The position numbers were made by a program, and so were the translations under genes. This document shows positions 7,865 through 16,206 of a stretch of 64,000 nt of DNA, one piece after another (positions within the stretch are counted from its first letter, which is position 1; each line of letters begins with the position of its first letter). The DNA lies in contig JAJDUF010000016.1 in the NCBI GenBank assembly GCA_022826725.1, positions 310,001-374,000 on the forward strand. Reading direction: 5' to 3'. This DNA comes from Chloroflexota bacterium. GTDB lineage: Bacteria > Chloroflexota > UBA11872 > UBA12225 > JAJDUF01. The notes below the pieces were generated by a model that made no database searches, was not told where the DNA came from, and saw only the letters and a program-made list of their open reading frames with translations.

Positions 7865-8986
7865 ATGAACGAACGACCGCCGCTGCTCGACCGCGCCATC
7901 ACGTACAACTTCGAGTACGACCGCAAAGTGCGGGCCGGCTTCATCGGCTGCGGTGACCACGCCTACCGCAACATCTTCCCCACGTTCCAGTACGCGCCGA
8001 TTGACCTCATCGCCGTCTGCGACTTGCAGGCAGAGCGCGCCGCCGCCTTTGCGCGGCAGTTCGGCGCCCGACGGTCCTACACGGACCACCGGGAGATGCT
8101 GGCCCACGAGCAGCTCGACGCCGTGTTCATCGTCGCCGGCTACGACGAACACCACCGGCCGCGCTATCCCCAGCTGGCAATGGAGACGATGCAAGCGGGC
8201 GTACACGTGTGGATCGAGAAGCCGCCGGCCGGGTCGCTCGCCGAGGTCGAGGCGATGCGGACCGTCAGCCAGGCTACCGGCCGGTTTGTGGCGGTCGGGT
8301 ACAAGAAGATGTTCTTCCCGGCTATCGCCAAGGCCCGCGAGATCAGCCAACGCCCCGAGTTCGGGCAACCCACGTCGCTGGCGATCCGGTATCCCCAGGA
8401 GCTCCCGCCACCGGAGGCCCGCGCGGATGACCGCGCGATGCAGGGCTTTCTCGACCACTTCTTCCACCCGGCCTCGATTGTGCAGACGATCATGGGGCCG
8501 GTGACAACCGTGAGCTATCAGCGGGAACCGCGCACCGGCGGCAGCGTGAGCACAATGACCTTCGCCAGCGGCGCGGTAGCCACGATGCACCTGGCCGGCA
8601 GCCACTCGTGGTCGGGGCCACTGGAGCGGCTGGAGATCGTCGGTGAGGGCGCGTTTGTCGTCGTCGAGAACGGCGTCAATCTACGGTATTACCGGCCCGG
8701 CGCCCGGCGCGGCCAGGGTGGGTACGGGCGGGCCGCGAGCTACATCGGGGCGGACGAGGCGAGTCCGGTGGTCTGGGAGCCGGAGTTCTCGCTCGGCCAA
8801 CTCTACAACAAGAACCTCTTCCTGCTGGGCTACGTGTCGGAAGTGCTGTACTTCTGTGAGTGCGTGCTGGACAGCCGACCGCCCCAGATGGCAAATCTCG
8901 ACGACACGATGGCGATGATGCGCTGGTACGAGTGCTACCGGCAGCCGGCCGGCCAGGTTATCACTATCCCGGAGCACTTCCGCTGA
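7865..8986 (+). CDS. Gfo/Idh/MocA family oxidoreductase
   Basis: NAD(P)-dependent oxidoreductase, 373 residues, of the glucose-fructose oxidoreductase/inositol dehydrogenase family. It has an N-terminal Rossmann fold with GFIGCGDHAYRN, then the family EKP motif (WIEKPPAG near residues 117-124) whose Lys is catalytic, VGYKKMF, and a C-terminal alpha/beta domain with the FLDHFFHP segment. I chose the ATG at 7865, with GGAG 11 bases upstream, over the one at 7820 because homology begins just after it and the earlier codon lacks a ribosome site. It is one of three such enzymes in the window (also 33619 and 58012), and they are not close copies of each other. Likely substrates are sugars or inositols (inference). 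Confidence 0.85.
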   Translation: MNERPPLLDRAITYNFEYDRKVRAGFIGCGDHAYRNIFPTFQYAPIDLIAVCDLQAERAAAFARQFGARRSYTDHREMLAHEQLDAVFIVAGYDEHHRPRYPQLAMETMQAGVHVWIEKPPAGSLAEVEAMRTVSQATGRFVAVGYKKMFFPAIAKAREISQRPEFGQPTSLAIRYPQELPPPEARADDRAMQGFLDHFFHPASIVQTIMGPVTTVSYQREPRTGGSVSTMTFASGAVATMHLAGSHSWSGPLERLEIVGEGAFVVVENGVNLRYYRPGARRGQGGYGRAASYIGADEASPVVWEPEFSLGQLYNKNLFLLGYVSEVLYFCECVLDSRPPQMANLDDTMAMMRWYECYRQPAGQVITIPEHFR

Positions 8987-9046
8987 CCCACAGCAGGCTG
9001 GATATGCTGTGGCGGATTGTATGCGTAAACCCAGGAGTTCGCGCGA

Positions 9047-9310
9047 CTAGAGGTTGCGATAGACGCTCTGTCGTGGCCCCACGTAGTACACGACGACGAT
9101 GTGGGCTGGCGCGTCTTCCACGGTATAGAGTATCCGATAGTTTCCTACCCGAATGCGGTAGAGGGGATCATCACTAACCAGTCGCTTGCAACCTGCCGGC
9201 CGTGGGTGTACTGCTAACGCCTGTATCGCTTTCCATATACGCTGTTGCTGCTGTCCGGAGAGCCGCCGAAAGTCGCGTTTTGCTCTGCGCGTGATTTCAA
9301 GCTCATACAT
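9047..9310 (-). CDS. RelE/ParE family toxin
   Basis: Type II toxin of the RelE/ParE superfamily, 87 residues, expected to cleave mRNA on the ribosome. The sequence starts YELEITRRAKRDFRRL, continues with AIQALAVHPRPAGCKRL and RIRVGNYRILYTV, and ends VVVYYVGPR, a standard RelE layout with the basic Arg in RVGNYRILY. The ATG at 9310 overlaps the upstream antitoxin stop by eight bases; an alternative start at 9337 would add nine residues. The overlap implies translational coupling with the antitoxin. Length and fold landmarks are normal, so the toxin looks intact. Confidence 0.82.
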   Translation of the reverse strand: MYELEITRRAKRDFRRLSGQQQQRIWKAIQALAVHPRPAGCKRLVSDDPLYRIRVGNYRILYTVEDAPAHIVVVYYVGPRQSVYRNL

Positions 9311-9551
9311 GCCGGCAGTTGGCTTGCCGCTCCCCATCCAGGAGGTCTTCCAGACCTGCTTCTTTCAGAAAGTCCTCAAATGGTTGTCTCGGATCGTGCT
9401 TGCGCTCTTGATAGATCCGCACATCCTCCAAGTCTTCCAGTGCCTCTAGTTCCTCTGTGGTCAAGTCTTGCCCAGGGCCAGCCAATGGTGCTGCCGATGC
9501 ATTGGCAGCATCCTTAGGTTGCTGCTTTCGCGCTACGGTCTCGGTCACCAT
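9303..9551 (-). CDS. Antitoxin partner of the RelE-type toxin
   Basis: Acidic protein of 82 residues directly upstream of, and overlapping, the RelE/ParE toxin gene, the usual arrangement of an antitoxin. It is rich in Glu, Asp and Leu (DLTTEELEALEDLEDV) and carries a C-terminal stretch (DPRQPFEDFLKEAGL) that resembles toxin-binding tails of Phd/RelB-like antitoxins. The first half is Ala/Lys/Gln-rich without a clear DNA-binding fold, so its family is uncertain. GGAGGG lies just before the start, close to the ATG at 9551, with GTG as the next codon. FabH is upstream on the same strand, 80 bases away. Confidence 0.68.
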   Translation of the reverse strand: MVTETVARKQQPKDAANASAAPLAGPGQDLTTEELEALEDLEDVRIYQERKHDPRQPFEDFLKEAGLEDLLDGERQANCRHV

Positions 9552-9631
9552 TTCCCTCCATTTACCACAGCCCCTTGCTACATACTACACCATCGCCGCA
9601 CTCTCTCCTCCACGTGTGGAGAGGAGACTCA

Positions 9632-10867
9632 CTACCGCCGGCGGTCGAGGGTGCTGGCCTTGTCCTTGGCGGCATCGAGGAGGCGATCCGTCGGCCGGCC
9701 GTCCCGACGGGCGTGCTTGGCCAGCGGACCGTTGTGGCCGTTGCGGGACCAACTCCCGTCCAAGAAGACGGCGTCAACCTTGCGGGCGATGCGGCGGGCG
9801 GCGGACCGGCCCCGCGCCCAGCTATACCACATGCCGTGCCAGAGCAGGCGCCAGCCGCGACGGCGGACCGTCGCGGGAACGCCCCACTGCACGACCGCCG
9901 CCCCCCAGGCCAAGCCACCGCCGAACCCGACAAACACGAGGCGATCATCGGCCTTGACCAGGCCCTCGTCAATCGCCTCGCACAGCGCGATCGGAATGGA
10001 TGCCGAGCTTGTATTGCCATAGCTCTGGACGTTGACGAACACGCGCTCGGCCGGCAAACCAAGCGCGCTCGCCGCCGATTCGATGATGCGGAGGTTGGCC
10101 TGATGCGGAATGAAGAGGTCTACGTCGCTGGCCGACAGGCCCGCCCGCTCCAGGGCTTCCTGCGCCACGTTGCCCATGACTTTGACGGCGAACTTGTAGA
10201 CCTCGCGCCCGTTCATGCGGATGTAGTGCTGGCGATCCATGATGGTCTGCGGCGAGGCCGGCTGCCGGCTGCCACCGGCGGGAATGGTGAGCAGCTCGGC
10301 GCCGGAGCCGTCCGAGCCGAGCACGCTGCTGAGGATGCCGGTGCGCTCTTCGGTGGCCTGCAAGACCAGCGCGCCCGCGCCGTCACCGAAGAGGATGCAG
10401 GTCGTGCGATCCGACCAATCGAGGAACCGGGAAAGCGTTTCCGAGCCGATCAGCAGCACGGTATCGCATTGGCCGGAAACGATCATGCTCTGCGCGACCG
10501 CCAGCCCATACATGAACCCGGCGCAGGCCGCGTTGATGTCGAACGCGCCGGCACGCTCGGCCCCGATCGCGTCCTGGACGAGGCTGGCGACGCTCGGCAT
10601 CCCGCCGAACTCCGGGCTGAACGTGCAGACGATCACGAGGTCAATGTGCGTGGGGTGGATGTCGGCGGTCTCGATGGCCGCCTGCGCCGCCTGCTCGGCC
10701 AGCGAGGCGGTCGTTTCGCGCGGGCCGGCGATGCGCCGGGCGCGAATGCCAGTGCGCGTGCGAATCCACTCGTCGGAGGTGGAGACGATTTGGCTCAACT
10801 CGCCATTCGTCATCACGCGACTCGGCAGCGCCTTCCCCCAGCCGACGATCTGTGCGTATCGAGACAT
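9632..10867 (-). CDS. fabH: Beta-ketoacyl-ACP synthase III with basic C-terminal extension
   Basis: Condensing enzyme that starts fatty acid synthesis by joining an acyl-CoA to malonyl-ACP. The triad is visible: Cys in NAACAGF near residue 113, His in PHQANLRI near 254 and Asn in YGNTSSAS near 283, with TSDEWIRTRTGI and FGDGAGALVL also typical. The normal fold ends at FGGGLAWGAAVVQW near residue 325, but this chain continues to 411. The extra 85 residues are strongly basic (RRRGWRLLWHGMWYSWARG, KHARRDGR) with several Trp, suggestive of membrane or nucleic-acid contact. No stop or frameshift separates the two parts. The gene stands alone, with the toxin pair downstream, rather than in a fab cluster. 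Confidence 0.87.
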   Translation of the reverse strand: MSRYAQIVGWGKALPSRVMTNGELSQIVSTSDEWIRTRTGIRARRIAGPRETTASLAEQAAQAAIETADIHPTHIDLVIVCTFSPEFGGMPSVASLVQDAIGAERAGAFDINAACAGFMYGLAVAQSMIVSGQCDTVLLIGSETLSRFLDWSDRTTCILFGDGAGALVLQATEERTGILSSVLGSDGSGAELLTIPAGGSRQPASPQTIMDRQHYIRMNGREVYKFAVKVMGNVAQEALERAGLSASDVDLFIPHQANLRIIESAASALGLPAERVFVNVQSYGNTSSASIPIALCEAIDEGLVKADDRLVFVGFGGGLAWGAAVVQWGVPATVRRRGWRLLWHGMWYSWARGRSAARRIARKVDAVFLDGSWSRNGHNGPLAKHARRDGRPTDRLLDAAKDKASTLDRRR

Positions 10868-11295
10868 CCGTGTCGTACTCCGGCTCTCTCCGGCGCTACC
10901 GAGATTATACGTTGCAGCCGCTTGGTCGGACCGGGCGTCGGCGCTTCAGCACGCCTCGCGCGTCATTCCTACGTGAGCTGTGCGGGCACCGTATACCGTA
11001 GCACACGCGGGGACGGGGTATTGCGGCACCCAGGTCAGAGAGTAGCCAGATAGACCTGTTGGTAGAGTCCCTAAAGTCCCGGCACTGTGGTAAGACTGCC
11101 AGAGACTGCGGCTGGGTGCGTTCATTGACACAGCGGGAACGCCCGGACACCATCGCGAAAACTCCTTCAGGTCGTACAGAACGAGAAGCCTCCCTTCCGG
11201 ACGACCCGTCATACGCGGTAGAATCCTTAAGCGCACAAGCGGTGAAATAGCCACCGTTGACGCCGGGCATGTAGCAGCCGGAGAGAATAGAAGAC
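10868..11295. other. Divergent intergenic region between fabH and P450
   Basis: This 428-base gap between divergent genes holds the fabH -10 element and the GGAGAG ribosome site of the P450 gene near 11280. Short open frames occur on both strands but lack ribosome sites and domains. I see no RNA gene and no repeat related to the others in the window. Confidence 0.55.
10904..10909 (-). promoter_or_regulatory. Minus-strand -10 element upstream of fabH
   Basis: A consensus TATAAT on the minus strand, 36 bases before the fabH start. No good -35 hexamer is found at the usual distance, so the site is supported by the -10 element and its position only. Confidence 0.35.
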
Positions 11296-12717
11296 ATGAG
11301 TCGGGTAAGCTCCATTGGTCAGTCAGTCACGAGAGCCGTGCGTAAAACAGGGCTGTCCTGTGCAGCTGTGGCGCAGGCAGCGTCCCCGCGGGCAAGGGGC
11401 GCGTGGCCGCATGCGTCCGGGTTGCCCCTTATTGGCAACACCATCAGCATGACGGGAGACCTGCGCTCCTATTTCACGGAACAATACTTACAACTGGGGC
11501 CTGTATTCCAGGTACAGGCATTCCAGCACACCTTCACTATCCTGGCTGGCCCAGAGGCCAATCTGTTCCTGCTGCGGGAGGGGAAAACGCACCTGCGCTC
11601 CCTGGAATCCTGGACGGAGTTTAATTCGGCGCTGGGCGCAACGCGCTCGATAGTGAGCATGGACGGCCGGGAGCATTTTCGTCTCCGCAGAGTACTGCGG
11701 GATGGATATTCGCGTGCCTACATCGAAAAACGCCTCGGAGCCGCTGTCGCCATTGCCGAGCACGAAATCGCATCGTGGCCGTTGGACGTGCCGCTGCCCG
11801 GTTTGTACATGCTCCAACGCATCATCACCGATCAACTGGGCGTGTTGGCCGCCAATACTTCTCCGCGTGAATACCTGGACGACCTCATCGTGTTCATAGA
11901 GACATTGCTGCTCGCGACGGTCACACACCAACGTCCCGGACTGCTCCTACACTCGCCACGTGTGCGGCGCGCCCGCAAGCGGATTGCTGCGCTGTACGAG
12001 CAAGTCATGGCAGCGCATGAGACCGGAAGCGACGAGGAGCGCGAGCCGGACCTGATAGACGACATACTCGAGCTACACAAGACGGATCCCCAACTCATGC
12101 CGGAGACCGATCTGATGGTCTCCGTGCTGGGGCCGTATATTGCCGGTCTCGATACTTCAGCAAGCACCAGTGCGTTCACGCTCTATGCCTTGCTGAAACA
12201 TCCCGATTTGCTACCACGGGTGCAGGCGGAGGCAGACCGGCTCTTTGCGGAGGGGACGCCAACGGGGCAAGCGCTGCGGAAGCTGGACGTCACGCACCGC
12301 GTAGTGCTGGAAACGCTCCGGATGTATCCGATTGCGCCGGCAATGATACGCACGGTAGCCAACTCGTTCGAGTTCGCCGGCTATACGATCCCGGCGGGCA
12401 CGCAGGTCATTATGGCCACGACGGTGCCACACTATCTGCCGGAGTACTTCCCCCATCCGGAGCGTTTCGATATTGACCGTTACCTGCCGGACCGCGCCGA
12501 GCACCGGCAGCCGGGGGCGTATGCCCCCTTTGGCCTGGGGCCGCACCGCTGTCTCGGCAGCGGCTTTGCCGAAGTGCAAATCGCCGTGACGCTGGCGACC
12601 ATCATGCACCAGGTCGAGCTGGCCCTCGACCCGCCCGATTACGAATTGCAGATCAATCCGGCGCCGATGCCCAGGCCGGCCAAATCGTTCAAGTTCAAGG
12701 TGGCCCGGCGGCGCTAA
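11296..12717 (+). CDS. Cytochrome P450
   Basis: Haem monooxygenase of 473 residues. The family signatures are all present: the I-helix oxygen-activating motif in YIAGLDTSAST near residues 280-290, the K-helix ExxR in VLETLRMYP near 336-341, and the haem-binding loop FGLGPHRCLG with the thiolate Cys near residue 419. The N terminus has a PLIGNTISMTGDL segment, like the proline-rich entry of CYP51- and CYP120-like bacterial P450s, but no membrane anchor. GGAGAG lies nine bases before the ATG. No ferredoxin or reductase is encoded nearby, so electrons must come from elsewhere. The substrate cannot be inferred; the neighbouring genes (fabH upstream, GIY-YIG downstream) do not form an operon with it. 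Confidence 0.92.
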   Translation: MSRVSSIGQSVTRAVRKTGLSCAAVAQAASPRARGAWPHASGLPLIGNTISMTGDLRSYFTEQYLQLGPVFQVQAFQHTFTILAGPEANLFLLREGKTHLRSLESWTEFNSALGATRSIVSMDGREHFRLRRVLRDGYSRAYIEKRLGAAVAIAEHEIASWPLDVPLPGLYMLQRIITDQLGVLAANTSPREYLDDLIVFIETLLLATVTHQRPGLLLHSPRVRRARKRIAALYEQVMAAHETGSDEEREPDLIDDILELHKTDPQLMPETDLMVSVLGPYIAGLDTSASTSAFTLYALLKHPDLLPRVQAEADRLFAEGTPTGQALRKLDVTHRVVLETLRMYPIAPAMIRTVANSFEFAGYTIPAGTQVIMATTVPHYLPEYFPHPERFDIDRYLPDRAEHRQPGAYAPFGLGPHRCLGSGFAEVQIAVTLATIMHQVELALDPPDYELQINPAPMPRPAKSFKFKVARRR

Positions 12718-12741
12718 CGCCGGCGGCAAAGCCGCGGTGGA

Positions 12742-13146
12742 TCACGACTTCCAGCCGCCACTCCGCGTCTGGTTGTGATCCGGATTCCGGCCACGGTGCG
12801 TTTTGCGGTGGCGGGCGAGCTTCCGCTTCTCCCAGCTACGGGCATATCCACGAGACATCGGACGGGTTTCCACTTTCAGCTTGCCGCGCTTCCCGTCTCG
12901 TTTGTGCTCGGCGGCCCGCCGGCCAGGATCATTGGTCACTCCAAAGTATGTGGGCCGTCCTTTGCGATCCCGGAGCGAGTACCCCTGCACCGTACCTCCG
13001 GTCCTACGACGGCTCCGGCGAGGATCACCGGACACGCCAACGTATCTGACTCGGCCCTGGCGATCCCGGAGGGTGTACCCCTGCACTGCACCGCCTTTGC
13101 CGGCGGCCCTGCGACGGCTACGGCTATTACGGCTATATCCGGCCAT
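12742..13146 (-). CDS. Small protein with two GIY-YIG-like half modules
   Basis: Basic protein of 134 residues. It contains the same stretch twice: VQGYTLRDRQGRVRYVGVS with DPRR, and VQGYSLRDRKGRPTYFGVT with NDPGRRAAEHKR. Each matches the first strand pair of the GIY-YIG nuclease fold, the second continuing through the helix and a KRGKLKVETRPMSRGYARSWEKRKL tail (described in parts, with SREEA-like helix). The first copy lacks the downstream helix. The ATG at 13146 has GGGAG eight bases upstream; an open frame continues to 13329 but overlaps the vWA gene end. It ends with a very basic tail. It could be a nuclease, a DNA-binding derivative or a partly duplicated relic. It is convergent with P450, 24 bases apart. 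Confidence 0.6.
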   Translation of the reverse strand: MAGYSRNSRSRRRAAGKGGAVQGYTLRDRQGRVRYVGVSGDPRRSRRRTGGTVQGYSLRDRKGRPTYFGVTNDPGRRAAEHKRDGKRGKLKVETRPMSRGYARSWEKRKLARHRKTHRGRNPDHNQTRSGGWKS

Positions 13147-13194
13147 GCGTATCGCTCCCGCTGCTGTTTGGGCGCAGAATAGCAGGCGGCAGTA

Positions 13195-13235
13195 GGCGGC
13201 GGCTCCGGGAGTTGGCGCGGAAATGATCCGCAAAT
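13195..13235 (+). repeat. 41-base dispersed repeat, copy 1
   Basis: A 41-base element that begins GGCGGCGGCTCCGGGAGTTGG and matches 18584-18624 at 38 of 41 positions. Similarity resumes further on (a GCCG[T/C]ACATGA stretch), with about 75 extra bases in the other copy. It sits upstream of the GIY-YIG gene. Confidence 0.7.
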
Positions 13236-13297
13236 GCGCCGTACATGACCGCTGCCCGCGCCAGCCGCTACTCCGTTGGCCAACAGTGGTCTTCCGC

Positions 13298-15325
13298 CTA
13301 GCGACTGTACCCCGAGCTGTCCGGCTCAACGCGCGGCACGTTCAGCAGCAGCGTTTCCTGCACGGAGGCGAAGTCCTTGAACGCGGCCAGGTGGCCTAAG
13401 TCGTTCTGCAGGTCCACCGTCTGCTCCCGCAGGCTCCACAGCTCCCGGGCGATCTCGCGGTTGGGCACGGAGGCATCGCGCAACGCGCTATACCGGTCCG
13501 CCGTCAGCGCCACCACCGCGCCGAATGCCAGCAGCGAGTGGTCTTCCAACCGCACGACCTCGCCGCTGCTCACTAGGTCGCTGCTCTGGCTCCACGCCCG
13601 GCCGCTCTCCGGCCCCACCCAGCGTAGCTCCACCTGCCCCAGCCCGCCCTGGTCACGGAAGTCGTCGTGCAGCTCCAGCTCGTAGAAGACCGTCGTCGCC
13701 GCTCCCGCGTACACCTCGGCGAACTCCTCCCGATCCTGCGTGAACGCCTCGGCGGAGGTCACGCGGTTTTCGTAGCCGACGATCCGCCACGTCCGCACCG
13801 CCTCGGGGTTCCAGACCACCTGCGCCCGGGTCTGGTCGGCAATCGGTGACGACAGCGCCAACCAGTTCTCGCGCTGGAACGTTGCCTGTGCCTGCGCGAC
13901 ATTGAAGAGGTAGCGGTACCAGCCATTCCCGTGCTGGGCCAGCTGCTCCAGCAGCAGGTCATTGTAGTTCGCAATCCCCACACCGACGGTGATGAGCCGC
14001 AGCGGGTTGCTGCCACGCGGCGCCGCCGTCGCTTCCAGGATGGCGAACGGATCGGTGGCATCCACGTTCGCCACACCGTCGGACATTAGGATGACGTAGT
14101 TGAGCGCCTCCGGACGCTCGCGCCGCAGCCGATCGGCCAACTGCACGCCCAAGTTCAAGCCGGCCTGCACGTTCGTGCTGTCGTGTGGCACGAGCCGGGC
14201 GATGGAGTCGGCCACCGCTCGGTCGTCCGGCGCGGCGGCCTGGACCGTGAGGCCGTGGAGCACGTTGGTCGTGAAATGCACCACCGCCATCCGGTCGTCG
14301 CGGTCCAGACTCTGCCGGATGGCCTCCGCCGCTGCCCGGGCGATCGCCACCCGGTTGCCCTCCCTCATCGAGCCGGAGGCGTCGAGTACCAGCGTCACGT
14401 TCAGCGGGGCGGTGGTGACCACGTCCGGCGCTTGGAAGGCCACCCGGGCCATGTACTTGCCGTTGTCGAGCGGATGCGCGAACAGGTCCGACGTGATGGC
14501 AAAGCGGTCGCTGGCACGGGGGGCGGCGTAGCCGTAGGCAAAGGCGTTCACCCACTCCTCGGCGCGCACGGACGCGGGGTCCACGCGATAGCCGGCGCGG
14601 GCCCAATTCAGCGCCAGCTGGAAGGAGGTGCGGTCCGTGTCCAGGCTGAAGGTGGACACGGCGTCCTCGCGCGTGGCGATCAGCGGTTGGCGCGCGGTGT
14701 CTTGGAACGTAGTCGTTCCCGGCTGTCCCGCTGGCCGCGTCGGCGCCACGACCTTCTTCTCGACTGCGGCCCGCTGCGTTGGTGCCGACATCGGCGCCGG
14801 TGTCGGCGCTGTTACCATCTTCTCGACGACCTTTTCGACGACGACTGGCTGCTCAACGATCTTCTCGACCGTGACGACCTTCTCGATGACGACCGGCACC
14901 TCCTTGTCGATCACGATGGTCTTACCGGCCGCCCCGCTAGCGCCCTGGGCGCCGGTGGTACCTTGAGCGCCACGCTCCCCCTGTGGGCCGGCAGGTCCGC
15001 GTGGTCCCGGCGGGCCTTCGACGTAGCGCACCTCGACCACACCACCCGGACCGAACCCACCGCCCGCCAGCCACACTGTGGCCGCGATCGCGACGAGGAC
15101 CACTGTCATCGCCGTCGTCGCCAGCGTCAACGTCCCTCTGAACCGCCCCATTGCAGTCCCCCAATCCAGGATTCTGGCCCACAGTGGCCGTGGCACTTGT
15201 TCTCCCAACCGGTCATGCAGCGCCGCCCACAGGTCCGGCGTGGGCGGCACGTTGCCATTCTCAGCGGCGTAATGCGCCGCCAGCTGCCGCTCCAGCTCGC
15301 CGTCGTGGGCATTGTTCGCGGTCAT
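13298..15325 (-). CDS. Membrane vWA-domain protein with collagen-like stalk
   Basis: Protein of 675 residues with five parts: a cytoplasmic N terminus (1-65), one membrane helix near 67-89, about ten Gly-X-Y triplets near 104-134 (GPPGPRGPAGPQGERG and onward), a Val-Glu-Lys-rich stalk (VIEKVV, VEKIVEQ, VVEKVVEK) to about 172, and a YfbK-like region with a von Willebrand A domain. The metal site DASGS lies near residue 312, and a DUF3520-type C-terminal region follows. Homologues are often called Ca-activated chloride channel-like, but ion transport is not shown for them. The gene begins 15 bases after the ECF sigma gene stop and is probably cotranscribed with it, the position usual for an anti-sigma factor; no zinc-binding anti-sigma motif is present. 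The stalk resembles that of the lipoprotein at 1707-3209. Confidence 0.85.
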   Translation of the reverse strand: MTANNAHDGELERQLAAHYAAENGNVPPTPDLWAALHDRLGEQVPRPLWARILDWGTAMGRFRGTLTLATTAMTVVLVAIAATVWLAGGGFGPGGVVEVRYVEGPPGPRGPAGPQGERGAQGTTGAQGASGAAGKTIVIDKEVPVVIEKVVTVEKIVEQPVVVEKVVEKMVTAPTPAPMSAPTQRAAVEKKVVAPTRPAGQPGTTTFQDTARQPLIATREDAVSTFSLDTDRTSFQLALNWARAGYRVDPASVRAEEWVNAFAYGYAAPRASDRFAITSDLFAHPLDNGKYMARVAFQAPDVVTTAPLNVTLVLDASGSMREGNRVAIARAAAEAIRQSLDRDDRMAVVHFTTNVLHGLTVQAAAPDDRAVADSIARLVPHDSTNVQAGLNLGVQLADRLRRERPEALNYVILMSDGVANVDATDPFAILEATAAPRGSNPLRLITVGVGIANYNDLLLEQLAQHGNGWYRYLFNVAQAQATFQRENWLALSSPIADQTRAQVVWNPEAVRTWRIVGYENRVTSAEAFTQDREEFAEVYAGAATTVFYELELHDDFRDQGGLGQVELRWVGPESGRAWSQSSDLVSSGEVVRLEDHSLLAFGAVVALTADRYSALRDASVPNREIARELWSLREQTVDLQNDLGHLAAFKDFASVQETLLLNVPRVEPDSSGYSR

Positions 15326-15340
15326 GGATCACCTCTGCCC

Positions 15341-15871
15341 CTAATGCACGTCGGCCAAGCGCTGCCGCAACGCCCGATGCGCGCGGTACAGCCGCGACTT
15401 CACGGTCCCCTCCGGCACGCCCGACGCCCGCGCCACCTCCGGCACGGTCAACCCGGCGAAATACCGCAACACCACCACCTGCCGATGCTCCGATGACAAC
15501 CCGTTAATGGCCTGCTGCAATCGCTGCCGCTCGGCCTGGGCCTCGACCACGGCCGCGGGGTTGTCCGCGCCGCCGGCCACTCCGGATGCCGCCATGGGCG
15601 TCGTCTCAACCGACCGTTTGCGGCGCTGTGCCAGCACCGTGTTGACCAGGATGCGCAGGAGCCAGGGCTTGAACGGTCTGCCCGGTCTGAAGCCGCGGAT
15701 TCCCTGCCACGCCGCCAGGAACGCTTCCTGTGCCAGCTCTTCGGCCAGCGCCGCGTTACCGGTCAGGTGGTAGGCCGTGCCGAACACCACGTCCTGATGC
15801 CGCTCCACCAACGGGCGAAAGGCCTCGCGTTCACCGTCCTGGCAACGCTGGATGGCTTCGTCTTCGGTCAT
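15341..15871 (-). CDS. ECF-type RNA polymerase sigma factor
   Basis: Group 4 sigma factor of 176 residues. Region 2 spans about 10-80 (FRPLVERHQDVVFGTAYHL, then AEELAQEAFLAAW), a short linker follows, and region 4 spans about 118-170 (LSSEHRQVVVLRYFAGLTV, then the helix-turn-helix VARASGVPEGTVKSRLYRA). Region 3 is absent, as usual for ECF factors. The product should direct RNA polymerase to its own small promoter set, often in response to an envelope signal. The vWA/collagen membrane gene follows after 15 bases and may supply the regulator. A GGAAC element upstream (15950-15954, minus strand) is of the ECF -35 type, which would fit autoregulation. Confidence 0.92.
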   Translation of the reverse strand: MTEDEAIQRCQDGEREAFRPLVERHQDVVFGTAYHLTGNAALAEELAQEAFLAAWQGIRGFRPGRPFKPWLLRILVNTVLAQRRKRSVETTPMAASGVAGGADNPAAVVEAQAERQRLQQAINGLSSEHRQVVVLRYFAGLTVPEVARASGVPEGTVKSRLYRAHRALRQRLADVH

Positions 15872-15949
15872 GCCTGCTCCATGGCCGCGGCTCCCATCGC
15901 GGAGCCGTGCGCGCGCTCTACCCCATACTATGCGCGTAGCGTCCGAATC

Positions 15950-15954
15950 GTTCC
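15950..15954 (-). promoter_or_regulatory. ECF-type -35 element candidate
   Basis: GGAAC on the minus strand, 79 bases before the sigma factor start, followed about 17 bases later by CATAG. GGAAC is the typical -35 core of ECF sigma promoters, so autoregulation is possible. The -10 match is poor. Confidence 0.3.
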
Positions 15955-16132
15955 CTCAATGTCGCAAGGAGCGGAAAATGGCATCGTGGCGGCTCGCTCG
16001 CCTGGCCCGCAGCGTCTTATGGGCAGGGAACGGCAAGCCTGGAGACCCGCCCTGAGAAGTGAGGGCAGCACAGCGCAGCATCAAGTGCGGCCTGAATTCC
16101 GAAGACTTGCAGCATGTTTCCATCTGCGGGCC

Positions 16133-16161
16133 TTGACACGGCCGATCAGCCTTGTTATTAT
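16133..16161 (+). promoter_or_regulatory. Strong sigma70-type promoter of the MFS-tetR operon
   Basis: TTGACA at 16133-16138, a 17-base spacer and TATTAT at 16156-16161. The -35 is perfect and the -10 differs from consensus by one base. The predicted transcript begins near 16168, inside the palindrome at 16166-16184. Confidence 0.8.
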
Positions 16162-16165
16162 ATAT

Positions 16166-16184
16166 ATACGCTACGGTATCGTAT
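16166..16184. promoter_or_regulatory. TetR operator candidate
   Basis: A 19-base palindrome, ATACGCTACGGTATCGTAT, in which every symmetric pair but one is complementary. It begins five bases after the -10 element and covers the predicted transcription start, so a bound repressor would block initiation. The TetR gene at the end of the operon is the likely ligand-responsive repressor (inference). Confidence 0.7.
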
Positions 16185-16206
16185 CTATCGAAGGAGGTCA
16201 CTTGTG

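Noticed and set aside
10905-11315. Overlapping minus-strand frames in the fabH-P450 gap
   Set aside because: No ribosome site, no domain, and they cross the P450 start region and the fabH promoter.
14183-15496. 437-codon plus-strand frame opposite the vWA gene
   Set aside because: Low-complexity His/Arg/Asp translation mirrors the collagen and VEK repeats on the other strand; no domain and no start signal.
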